Shown piece by piece: positions 1 through 5,148 of a DNA stretch of 5,148 nucleotides. The DNA lies in the NCBI GenBank assembly GCA_002423705.1, contig DINW01000077.1, forward strand, positions 4,091 to 9,238, given 5' to 3'. The translations under genes and the position numbers were made by a program. The notes beneath the pieces were generated by a model. The model did no database searches and had not been told where the DNA came from. It worked only from the letters and a program-made list of their open reading frames with translations. The DNA comes from Clostridium sp. UBA5530. Its GTDB lineage: Bacteria > Bacillota > Clostridia > Clostridiales > Clostridiaceae. Within the stretch, counting starts at the first letter, position 1; every line of letters starts with the position of its first letter.

Positions 1-324
1 TCTAATGGATATATATGTTTAGGGTGCTCAAAGAACTGCAATGTAAATGAATTAACAGAGTTAGGAAAAAGGATGAATTTTCAGGTATATGTGATACCGC
101 ATGAGTCCATGTTATTATCTTCCTATATAATTGAAAACAGCAGTGTTGGAATTATAGGAGTAGCATGTATACTTAATCTTATGTCTGGAGGATGGAAGGC
201 ATTAAGATTAGGATTTAAACCTCAATGCATTGTTTTAGATTATTGTGGATGCTCTAGTCACTGGCTAGATAGGCCAATAATGACATCAATAAACATTTAT
301 AGAATTATAGAGATACTTAATTGA
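1..324 (+). CDS. DUF116-family protein, C-terminal part (5' end outside window)
   Basis: The frame is open from the first base to the TGA at 322-324, giving 107 residues. It is the C-terminal part of a longer gene whose start lies upstream. The pattern fits DUF116, a family of unknown function: a cysteine cluster CLGCSKNC (Cys6, Cys9, Cys13 of the visible part), then a hydrophobic strand ending in GVAC (Cys56), then SGGW, then LDYCGC (Cys82, Cys84) followed by HW. So many conserved cysteines suggest a metal or iron-sulfur centre, which is inference. There is no signal peptide or membrane segment in the visible part, so it is probably cytosolic. The ATG at 73 is internal: the Cys-rich motif upstream of it is in frame and belongs to the family, and no ribosome binding site at usual spacing marks it. 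The family assignment is from memory of its motifs; the biochemical role is not known. Confidence 0.8.
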   Translation, partial: SNGYICLGCSKNCNVNELTELGKRMNFQVYVIPHESMLLSSYIIENSSVGIIGVACILNLMSGGWKALRLGFKPQCIVLDYCGCSSHWLDRPIMTSINIYRIIEILN

Positions 325-331
325 AGTTGAT

Positions 332-347
332 AGTATATGGATATACT
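332..347. promoter_or_regulatory. 16-base palindrome, possible operator or promoter overlap
   Basis: AGTATATGGATATACT consists of two 7-base arms in perfect inverted symmetry around GG. It sits just after the DUF116 stop codon and about 70 bases before the SDR start. Its right half contains TATACT (342-347), a near-consensus -10 box, with TTGAAG at 321-326 as a poor -35 at a short 15-base spacing. It could be an operator over the SDR promoter. Chance is a real alternative in such AT-rich DNA. Confidence 0.3.
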
Positions 348-419
348 TTAAACATAAAAAGTATAAATTAGGGAAATCATATAAATAGTATGATAATTTA
401 AAACCTAAGGAGGAAAATT

Positions 420-1286
420 ATGAACTTTCCAACATCATTTCCGGCTCAACATCAAAACCAACATCCAGGTTTTGAGTACGATATGAAACCATCACCTATA
501 TATGACAATGAAGATTATAATAAAAAGGGAGATATTCTTCTAAATAAGGTTGCTATAATTACGGGGGGAGATAGTGGAATAGGAAGGGCAATAGCCGTAG
601 CCTATGGTAAACAAGGTGCTGATGTGGTAATTGTATATTATAATGAGCATAGGGATGCAGAAGAAACTAAAAAACTAGTTGAAGCCACAGGTAGAAAGTG
701 CACCTTAATAGCTGGAGACATTAAAGATAGCAATTTCTGTAATAGTGTAGCAACTAAAACTATAGATGAATATGGGAAAATAGATATATTGATTAACAAC
801 GCAGCAGTTCAATATGAATGCAAGGACATTAAACAATTATCAAATGAACAATTCGATAAAACCTTTAAGATCAATGTATATGGCACTTTTTATATGACTA
901 GGGCTGTTATGCCTTATCTAAAATCAGGAGCTTCTATAATAAATACAGCTTCTGTAGTTGCTTATAGTGGTCATGAAAATTTAATAGATTATTCCATGAC
1001 AAAAGGATCCATTGTAGCCCTTACTAGATCGTTATCAACAGCTCTATCTAAAGAAAAGATAGGAATAAGGGTAAATGCCGTGGCGCCAGGACCTATATGG
1101 ACTCCATTTATACCTTCTTGTTTTACTGAAACAGAAGTGGCTAAATTTGGGGCTAATACCCCTATGGGAAGAGCTGGGCAACCGGTGGAATGTGCAGGAG
1201 CTTACGTATTTTTAGCTTCAGATATGGCATCTTACATAACAGGGCAAACCATACACATAAATGGAGGAGAAATAGTGAACGGTTAA
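420..1286 (+). CDS. SDR-family oxidoreductase (YghA / general stress protein 39-like)
   Basis: This is a complete 288-residue classical short-chain dehydrogenase/reductase, predicted to be a cytosolic NAD(P)(H)-dependent oxidoreductase acting on an unknown carbonyl or alcohol. The visible motifs are all intact: cofactor loop TGGDSGIG (48-55), NNAA (126-129, where many SDRs have NNAG), structural Asn152 in the INVYG segment, catalytic Ser178, and the YSMTK active site with Tyr191 and Lys195, followed by VAPGPIWTP (221-229). The roughly 40-residue N-terminal extension before the Rossmann fold, rich in Pro and Gln with a PSPIYDN segment, marks the subgroup that includes E. coli YghA and B. subtilis YdaD, YhdF and YhxC. 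The start is supported by TAAGGAGG at 406-413, 6 bases before the ATG. The gene stands 95 bases after the DUF116 gene, with no strong terminator between. Substrate and cofactor preference cannot be read from the sequence. Confidence 0.93.
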   Translation: MNFPTSFPAQHQNQHPGFEYDMKPSPIYDNEDYNKKGDILLNKVAIITGGDSGIGRAIAVAYGKQGADVVIVYYNEHRDAEETKKLVEATGRKCTLIAGDIKDSNFCNSVATKTIDEYGKIDILINNAAVQYECKDIKQLSNEQFDKTFKINVYGTFYMTRAVMPYLKSGASIINTASVVAYSGHENLIDYSMTKGSIVALTRSLSTALSKEKIGIRVNAVAPGPIWTPFIPSCFTETEVAKFGANTPMGRAGQPVECAGAYVFLASDMASYITGQTIHINGGEIVNG

Positions 1287-1300
1287 GGATTAAAGGGTAA

Positions 1301-1344
1301 AACTAATATTTAGGCTGAGTTGAAATTCAACCTGAATATTAGTT
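1301..1344 (+). terminator. Nested hairpin after the SDR gene, possible terminator
   Basis: AACTAATATTTAGG (1301-1314) pairs with CCTGAATATTAGTT (1331-1344) over 14 base pairs with a single G-U wobble. The loop itself contains a palindrome, TTGAAATTCAA (1320-1330). It begins 15 bases after the SDR stop, where a terminator would be expected. The right arm is not followed directly by a T run; the nearest is TTTTTT at 1377-1382. Termination is therefore uncertain, and an mRNA 3'-end stabiliser or protein-binding site is an alternative. Confidence 0.45.
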
Positions 1345-1368
1345 GTACTTCATATGTGTTTTCATATT

Positions 1369-1490
1369 TCTTACTCTTTTTTAAAGAAGTGTTGATGGAC
1401 ATATACTTCTGTGGACAGGGTATTGGTATTTTTATATAAGGAGGACAAGTTTCCATTCAATTAACAACACTTTATTATAAAAGAGTAGGA
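1369..1490. repeat. Long imperfect inverted repeat (about 28-base arms)
   Basis: The arms at 1369-1396 and 1463-1490 pair position by position. The mismatches are T1381/T1478, A1385/A1474 and A1395/A1464; T1371/G1488 and G1386/T1473 are G-U wobbles. The 66-base interior can extend the stem through ATGGA (1395-1399) with TCCAT (1452-1456), and AGAAGT (1385-1390) could alternatively pair with ACTTCT (1405-1410). GGACA occurs three times, at 1397, 1413 and 1443. There is no T run after the right arm, so it does not look like a simple terminator. It could be a structured RNA or a small MITE-like element; no clear target-site duplication is visible. Confidence 0.5.
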
Positions 1491-1535
1491 TAAAGCAAAA
1501 TTTACTCAAATATATCTATGGGTTATTTGCTGTGG

Positions 1536-1544
1536 TGCTATAAT
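1536..1544 (+). promoter_or_regulatory. Extended -10 promoter candidate for nadE
   Basis: TGCTATAAT is a perfect match to the extended -10 consensus TGnTATAAT. No good -35 box lies 16-18 bases upstream, which extended -10 promoters can tolerate. Transcription would begin near 1551, leaving about 160 bases of leader before the nadE ATG. Confidence 0.4.
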
Positions 1545-1713
1545 CTACTCAGGGTAAAGGTAGCAATGCATAAGGTCTAGAGAGGATAAACTAAGATGAA
1601 ATTTATTTGAGATATATGGGATATCGTTATATAATTAAATTGATTGATGATTTCGAAGTAACTGAAAAAGGGAACAATATGTTTAAAGAAAACATTTAAA
1701 TGGAGGCATTAAA

Positions 1714-2451
1714 ATGAGAAAAAACTTTAATGGAGAAAAAGTTGCTAAGGATATAATAAACTGGATTAAAGAATATTTTAATAATCAGCCCTCTGCTAAA
1801 GGAGCAGTAATTGGTATAAGTGGAGGCAAGGATAGTACTGTAGTATCAAAGCTGTTGGTTGAGGCATTAGGAAAGGACAGGGTTATGGGCGTTCTTATGC
1901 CAAGAGGAGAGCAAAAAGATATAAATGACAGTTTGACAGTAGTTAAAAACCTAGGAATAAAGTATAAGATAGTAAACATTGCAGATGCATATGATGGAAT
2001 AGTTAGTGCCATTGGGGAGGAAGAAATATCCTCGCAAGGGAAAATAAATATATCACCAAGGCTTAGAATGACAGTACTTTATGCTATAGGGGCTAGTTAT
2101 GGGTATAGAGTTGCAGGAACAGGAAATAAATCTGAAAGATATGTAGGCTATACTACAAAGTGGGGAGATAGTGCCTTTGACTTCAATCCAATAGCAGATT
2201 TAACCACTGAAGAGGTTCAGGCAGTAGGAGCAGCTCTAGGACTTCCAAGAGATTTAGTTTATAAGGCACCTAGTGATGGACTTAGTGGAAAAACTGATGA
2301 GGATAATTTAGGGTTTACATATAAACAAGTTAACGATGTTATAGAGAATGGTACTTCCGGAGATATAGAAACAGATAAAAAGATCAAACAAAAACATGAA
2401 TGGAATAGGCATAAGTGGGAGAAGGTTCCCCAATTTATTATAGAAGAGTAG
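1714..2451 (+). CDS. nadE: NH3-dependent NAD+ synthetase
   Basis: This 245-residue cytosolic enzyme catalyses the last step of NAD+ synthesis: nicotinate adenine dinucleotide (deamido-NAD+) plus ammonia plus ATP gives NAD+, AMP and pyrophosphate. The ATP-pyrophosphatase loop SGGKDS is at 36-41, NISPRLRMTVLY at 112-123, GTGNKSE at 135-141, YTTKWGDSAFDFNPI at 146-160, and the KAPSDGL..KTDEDNLG segment at 184-200. No N-terminal nitrilase/glutaminase domain is present, so it must use free ammonia or ammonia delivered by another protein. The length is slightly below that of E. coli NadE (about 275). The PSDGLSGKTDE version of the C-terminal substrate loop is, as I recall, usual in Bacillota and not a defect. 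The start is fixed by GGAGG at 1702-1706, 7 bases before the ATG. The gene appears monocistronic, with its own promoter candidate upstream and an intrinsic terminator downstream. Confidence 0.95.
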   Translation: MRKNFNGEKVAKDIINWIKEYFNNQPSAKGAVIGISGGKDSTVVSKLLVEALGKDRVMGVLMPRGEQKDINDSLTVVKNLGIKYKIVNIADAYDGIVSAIGEEEISSQGKINISPRLRMTVLYAIGASYGYRVAGTGNKSERYVGYTTKWGDSAFDFNPIADLTTEEVQAVGAALGLPRDLVYKAPSDGLSGKTDEDNLGFTYKQVNDVIENGTSGDIETDKKIKQKHEWNRHKWEKVPQFIIEE

Positions 2452-2481
2452 AAACAACACCATGTAATTATTGATAAACAA

Positions 2482-2520
2482 AAAGCTTGACACAGCATAT
2501 TAGTGTTAAGCTTTATTTTA
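2482..2520 (+). terminator. Intrinsic terminator after nadE
   Basis: AAAGCTTGACAC (2482-2493) pairs with GTGTTAAGCTTT (2503-2514) over 12 base pairs with one G-U wobble and a 9-base loop, followed by the T-rich TATTTTATAT. Read on the minus strand, the same stem is followed by TTTTTGTTTAT, so it could stop transcription both ways, although no minus-strand gene is visible. It separates nadE from the isoprenoid synthase-like gene. Confidence 0.85.
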
Positions 2521-2557
2521 TATAAAAATATAGGTATTATAGTATTATAAATCAAAT

Positions 2558-2564
2558 TGGGGGA
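2558..2564 (+). promoter_or_regulatory. Ribosome binding site that sets the start of the next gene
   Basis: TGGGGGA precedes the ATG at 2569 by 4 bases. An in-frame TTG at 2557 would overlap this site and has no ribosome binding sequence of its own, so the ATG is the preferred start. Confidence 0.65.
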
Positions 2565-2568
2565 AAAT

Positions 2569-3822
2569 ATGAAGAAAAATTTTCAATGGAATCACTACAA
2601 TCAGTTATTTATGAATAAATGGTGGAGCTGCGATAATGCATTGAAACTAGAGCTTAAAGAAAGTGGATATTTTAAGAAGAGGGAAAGAGAAAAAAACTTT
2701 GACAAGTTAGTAGATGATATCATAGTCCAAATAAATAACTTTCCAGAAAACAAGGCTGAAGTAAATCAGTGGATGAATAAAGCAGAAAATATAATAAATA
2801 ATTTTATAGAGAATGACGATGCATTTAATCTAAATAATATGGATAAGGAGCTGAAAGAAGGATTTTTGGAAAGTACAAAAAAGTTTATAAGAGACTGCAA
2901 AGAGTTCGATTCTAAACTTACCTTTGAAGAAATAGGTCAAGCAATGAGAAATCTATGGATTGTAGATATCATTCAAGTTTTAGTAGGCAAGGGGATAAAG
3001 TATTCTGCTGCGGTGTTCGGATACAGCATGCTTTATCCATATACTGATAATTATTTAGACAATGTAAATATTACAATGAATGAAAAGAGGGAATTTAATA
3101 ATAGACTACAGAAAAGACTGAAAGGTGAAAAGATAGAAAATATTAATGAAAATGAAAGAAAGATATATCAGCTTATAGAAAAAATAGAGGAAGTCTTTGA
3201 AAGGCAATCATATCCAAAGGTATATGAGAGTTTGCTACAAATATATGAAGGACAGGTAAGAAGTTTGGAACAACAAAAAAGTATATCTGTTCCTTATGAA
3301 AAAGATATATTAGGAATTTCTTTAGAAAAAGGAGGGGCATCTGTTTTAGCAGATGGATATTTAATAGATGGTGATCTATCCAAAGAAGAGATAGAATTTT
3401 GTATTGGTTATGGATTTTTGCTGCAATTAGCTGATGACTTGCAAGATGTAGAAGAGGACCTAAAGAATAATCATATGACGGTTATGTCACAACTATCTAA
3501 AGGATATAAACTAGATGGACTAGTTAATAAACTTATAAATTTTACAGATGACTTAATAGAAGGAGTATGTTTTAATAAACATCCAAAGGAAAATAAAATA
3601 AAAGCTACAATTAAAAATAATTGCTTAATGCTGATACTATTCTCTATAGTATTAAGCAAAAAGTATTTTTCAAGAGCATATATTAAAAATATAGAACCCT
3701 ATCTTCCGTTTAATATGAGGTATATAAAAAACTTAAAAAGACGATTAAATAAGAAATTTAAAGCTGTGAAAAACAGAGATGTTGTTTTAAAAGAAATATA
3801 TGAAACAATGATCATCAAGTGA
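2569..3822 (+). CDS. Class I isoprenoid (terpene/prenyl) synthase-like protein, product unknown
   Basis: This 417-residue protein (from the ATG) has the signature of an all-alpha class I isoprenoid synthase, which binds a prenyl diphosphate through magnesium held by two Asp-rich motifs. The first motif is YTDNYLDN (Asp160 and Asp164, a DxxxD form). The second, LADDLQDVEED (Asp289, Asp290, Asp293, Asp297), lies about 130 residues later, the spacing seen in trans-prenyltransferases and squalene/phytoene synthases. EKGGASVLADGYL (253-265) and YGFLLQLADD (281-290) resemble the helices around the second motif in those enzymes, and NNHMTVMSQL follows it as the GKxTL-type segment often does. The first ~120 residues are charged, helical-looking and unassigned. 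The last ~100 include a hydrophobic helix (near 352-362) and a basic patch near 387-401. There is no signal peptide. The gene stands alone after the nadE terminator. It may be a prenyltransferase, a terpene cyclase or an inactive relative; the fold is much surer than the reaction. Confidence 0.7.
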   Translation: MKKNFQWNHYNQLFMNKWWSCDNALKLELKESGYFKKREREKNFDKLVDDIIVQINNFPENKAEVNQWMNKAENIINNFIENDDAFNLNNMDKELKEGFLESTKKFIRDCKEFDSKLTFEEIGQAMRNLWIVDIIQVLVGKGIKYSAAVFGYSMLYPYTDNYLDNVNITMNEKREFNNRLQKRLKGEKIENINENERKIYQLIEKIEEVFERQSYPKVYESLLQIYEGQVRSLEQQKSISVPYEKDILGISLEKGGASVLADGYLIDGDLSKEEIEFCIGYGFLLQLADDLQDVEEDLKNNHMTVMSQLSKGYKLDGLVNKLINFTDDLIEGVCFNKHPKENKIKATIKNNCLMLILFSIVLSKKYFSRAYIKNIEPYLPFNMRYIKNLKRRLNKKFKAVKNRDVVLKEIYETMIIK

Positions 3823-3825
3823 AAC

Positions 3826-3838
3826 TAAGTTGAACTTA
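3826..3838. repeat. 13-base palindrome after the synthase-like gene
   Basis: TAAGTTGAACTTA has two perfect 6-base arms around a central G and starts four bases after the stop codon. The single-base loop makes it a poor RNA hairpin, so a DNA-binding site or chance is likelier than a terminator. Confidence 0.25.
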
Positions 3839-3840
3839 TA

Positions 3841-3896
3841 TAGGACCGTAGAGACTGTTATCTCCAACCTGAAGATGGTGCAGCGTTACAGCAGAT
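3841..3896. other. Locally GC-rich intergenic patch, function unknown
   Basis: I count 27 G or C in these 56 bases (48%), far above the AT-rich flanks. Short pairings are possible, such as GAGA (3851-3854) with TCTC (3861-3864) and TTATCT (3858-3863) with AGATAA (3893-3898). No open frame or known RNA consensus was recognised. Confidence 0.3.
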
Positions 3897-3905
3897 AAAT
3901 TAAAA

Positions 3906-3933
3906 TAAAAGTAAAATGGATATGTTACTTTTA
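3906..3933 (+). terminator. Weak AT-rich hairpin, possible terminator
   Basis: TAAAAGTAA (3906-3914) pairs perfectly with TTACTTTTA (3925-3933) around a 10-base loop. Only one G-C pair is present and the downstream sequence is not T-rich, although the right arm ends in TTTT and the left begins in AAAA. It is the only terminator candidate between the synthase-like gene and the next promoter. Confidence 0.35.
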
Positions 3934-3946
3934 AAACCAAAACTTG

Positions 3947-3977
3947 TTGACAGAGTATAGTGATTAATGGGTATAAT
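3947..3977 (+). promoter_or_regulatory. Sigma-A-type promoter for the AI-2E-family gene
   Basis: TTGACA (3947-3952) and TATAAT (3972-3977) are both perfect consensus hexamers, separated by 19 bases, slightly longer than the optimal 17. Transcription would start near 3984, giving a leader of about 45 bases before the ATG at 4028. Confidence 0.55.
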
Positions 3978-4027
3978 AAAGAGAACTTTTTAAAGAGAAT
4001 TTAAAAATAATACATAGGAGAAATGAT

Positions 4028-5148
4028 ATGAAAGTAAATTGGAATGAGAAATACACTACAATATCTATATATATCTTTATAGTAGTAAGCTGCATAATAC
4101 TGTTTTATTTGGGCGTATCTAACTTAGGGCTAATATCTAACAAACTTCACATGGTTACAACTATATTAAAACCATTTATTATAGGATTCAGTATAGCTTA
4201 TATACTAAACTTTTTGTTGAAGTTTTTTGAATCTAAAGTACTAAAGGATAAACATATAAAAAAGGTAAGATTAAAATCTAAAAGAGGAATTGGGCTACTA
4301 CTTACCTATATAAGTGCCTTTATATTTATGTATTTGTTCCTTAAGTTTGTATTTCCACAATTGATGCAAAGCATAATTGGATTAGTTAATGATATTCCTA
4401 TATATGTAAACAATCTTACTACGTTACTTAATGATATAATGACTAAGCTAGATATAAGAGAAGAATATCTAACCTTGGCAGCTGATAACTGGAATCAGTT
4501 TGTTAACTATATAGTGAAATTTACAGCAAATTTGATACCTGTTCTAGGCGGAATAATCACTAATATAGCGTCAAGCATATGGAATTTAGTGTTAGGTCTT
4601 ATAATATCCGTGTACCTGCTTATAGACAAAGAGCGGTTCTTTGCTTTAAGTAAAAAAGTCACATATGGAATATTTCCTGAGAAACATGCTAATAGGGTTT
4701 TGGAACTAACTCATAGGAGTAATGATACCTTTGGAAAGTTTCTAAGTGGTAAGATACTAGATTCATTCATAATAGGAATATTGACCTTTATTATATTAAC
4801 AATAACTAAGATGCCATACACTATACTAATATCCGTAATAGTAGGAATAACCAATATAGTTCCGTTCTTTGGACCATTCATAGGAGCTATACCCTCATTT
4901 ATAATAATATTATTTGTATCTCCAACAAAGGCTTTATGGTTCTTACTTATAATACTTATAATACAACAAATAGATGGAAATATAATAGGACCAAAGATAT
5001 TAGGTGACTCTATAGGAATATCAGCATTTTGGATATTATTTTCCATATTAGTAACTGGGAAGTTTTTGGGATTAGTGGGGATGATTATAGGGGTTCCACT
5101 TTTTGCTATAATATATGGAATAATAAAGGAGATAATAGAGAATAAACT
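4028..5148 (+). CDS. AI-2E-family transporter-like membrane protein (3' end outside window)
   Basis: The frame stays open from the ATG to the last base, giving 373 visible residues; the stop lies beyond the window, probably close since the family is usually about 350-400 residues. It is a polytopic membrane protein of PF01594 (formerly UPF0118). Members have been linked to export of autoinducer-2 and, in others, to Na+(Li+)/H+ antiport, so the substrate here is open. Hydrophobic segments lie near residues 10-32, 46-65, 88-110, 162-200, 245-262, 264-285, 289-314 and 331-367. The family-typical C-terminal half is clear: GKILDSFIIGILTF (241-254), GITNIVPFFGPFIGAIP (273-289), QQIDGNIIGPKILGDSIG (313-330) and GLVGMIIGVPL (348-358). 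The soluble stretch around 110-160 is usual for the family. TAGGAG (4015-4020) lies 7 bases before this ATG; the ATG at 4023 hits a stop after two codons. A promoter at 3947-3977 suggests a separate transcription unit. Confidence 0.9.
   Translation, partial: MKVNWNEKYTTISIYIFIVVSCIILFYLGVSNLGLISNKLHMVTTILKPFIIGFSIAYILNFLLKFFESKVLKDKHIKKVRLKSKRGIGLLLTYISAFIFMYLFLKFVFPQLMQSIIGLVNDIPIYVNNLTTLLNDIMTKLDIREEYLTLAADNWNQFVNYIVKFTANLIPVLGGIITNIASSIWNLVLGLIISVYLLIDKERFFALSKKVTYGIFPEKHANRVLELTHRSNDTFGKFLSGKILDSFIIGILTFIILTITKMPYTILISVIVGITNIVPFFGPFIGAIPSFIIILFVSPTKALWFLLIILIIQQIDGNIIGPKILGDSIGISAFWILFSILVTGKFLGLVGMIIGVPLFAIIYGIIKEIIENK

Larger units (their letters stand above)
1287..1713. other. 427-base non-coding region between SDR and nadE
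   Basis: I find no convincing gene on either strand here. From left to right it holds a nested hairpin (1301-1344), a long imperfect hairpin (1369-1490), an extended -10 promoter candidate (1536-1544) and a roughly 160-base leader to nadE. An orphan AAGGAGG-like sequence (1438-1444) has no start codon at a usable distance. A 27-codon open frame (1616-1699) ends 14 bases before the nadE start, but its only upstream ribosome-binding match is a weak GAG. I do not recognise a known riboswitch or T-box consensus in the region. Confidence 0.6.

Noticed and set aside
73..324. Separate 83-residue gene starting at the ATG at 73
   Set aside because: The frame is open upstream to the window edge and the upstream residues carry the CxxCxxxC motif of the same DUF116 protein, so this ATG is internal.
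1438..1444. AAGGAGG ribosome-binding-like sequence in the SDR-nadE spacer
   Set aside because: No ATG, GTG or TTG follows at a usable distance and the downstream frames close quickly, so it does not start a gene.
1551..1713. T-box or known riboswitch in the nadE leader
   Set aside because: No T-box sequence (AGGGTGG-type) or other riboswitch core that I can recognise is present.
1785..2012. Minus-strand open frame inside nadE
   Set aside because: It is antisense to a well-conserved NadE region that includes the PP-loop, has no recognisable domain, and reads as a shadow of the real gene.
2259..2555. Minus-strand open frames over the 3' end of nadE and its terminator
   Set aside because: They run antisense to NadE codons and through the terminator stem, with low-complexity hydrophobic content and no supporting ribosome binding site.
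2557..2568. TTG start giving a four-residue longer synthase-like protein
   Set aside because: The TTG overlaps the GGGGGA ribosome binding site of the ATG at 2569 and lacks its own binding site.
3471..3659. Minus-strand open frame inside the synthase-like gene
   Set aside because: It is short, antisense to the region after the second Asp motif, and shows no domain or start signal.
4711..5046. Minus-strand 111-residue open frame at the window end
   Set aside because: It is antisense to the conserved C-terminal half of the AI-2E-family protein; its Ile/Asn/Pro-rich content is what reversed membrane-protein codons give.

Overview
The window looks like a piece of a low-GC Bacillota chromosome, most likely Clostridium or a close relative. 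The coding DNA is AT-rich with A/T-ending codons (ATA, AGA, TTA), ribosome binding sites are strong GGAGG types, and the protein families are typical of clostridia. All recognisable genes lie on the plus strand. I see no transposase, tRNA, rRNA, CRISPR array or phage gene.

Layout: (1) positions 1-324 are the 3' end of a DUF116-family gene, cut by the window start. (2) 420-1286 encodes a complete short-chain dehydrogenase/reductase of the YghA / general-stress-protein-39 type. (3) 1287-1713 is a 427-base non-coding stretch with two separate inverted repeats, an extended -10 promoter and a leader in front of the next gene. (4) 1714-2451 encodes an ammonia-dependent NAD+ synthetase (NadE), closed by a clear intrinsic terminator. 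(5) 2569-3822 encodes a protein with the two aspartate-rich motifs of a class I isoprenoid (terpene/prenyl) synthase; its substrate and product are unknown. (6) 3823-4027 is an intergenic region with a small palindrome, a locally GC-rich patch, a weak AT-rich hairpin and a good sigma-A-type promoter. (7) 4028 to the window end is an AI-2E-family (PF01594) membrane transporter-like gene whose stop codon lies beyond the window.

The genes do not form one obvious pathway. nadE, the isoprenoid synthase-like gene and the AI-2E-like gene appear to be separate transcription units: a terminator separates the first two, and a promoter precedes the third. The SDR uses a nicotinamide cofactor and NadE makes NAD+, but that is a general link, not evidence of a shared operon. 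The least described element is the class I isoprenoid synthase-like protein. The 122-base imperfect hairpin at 1369-1490 is the non-coding structure most worth checking.
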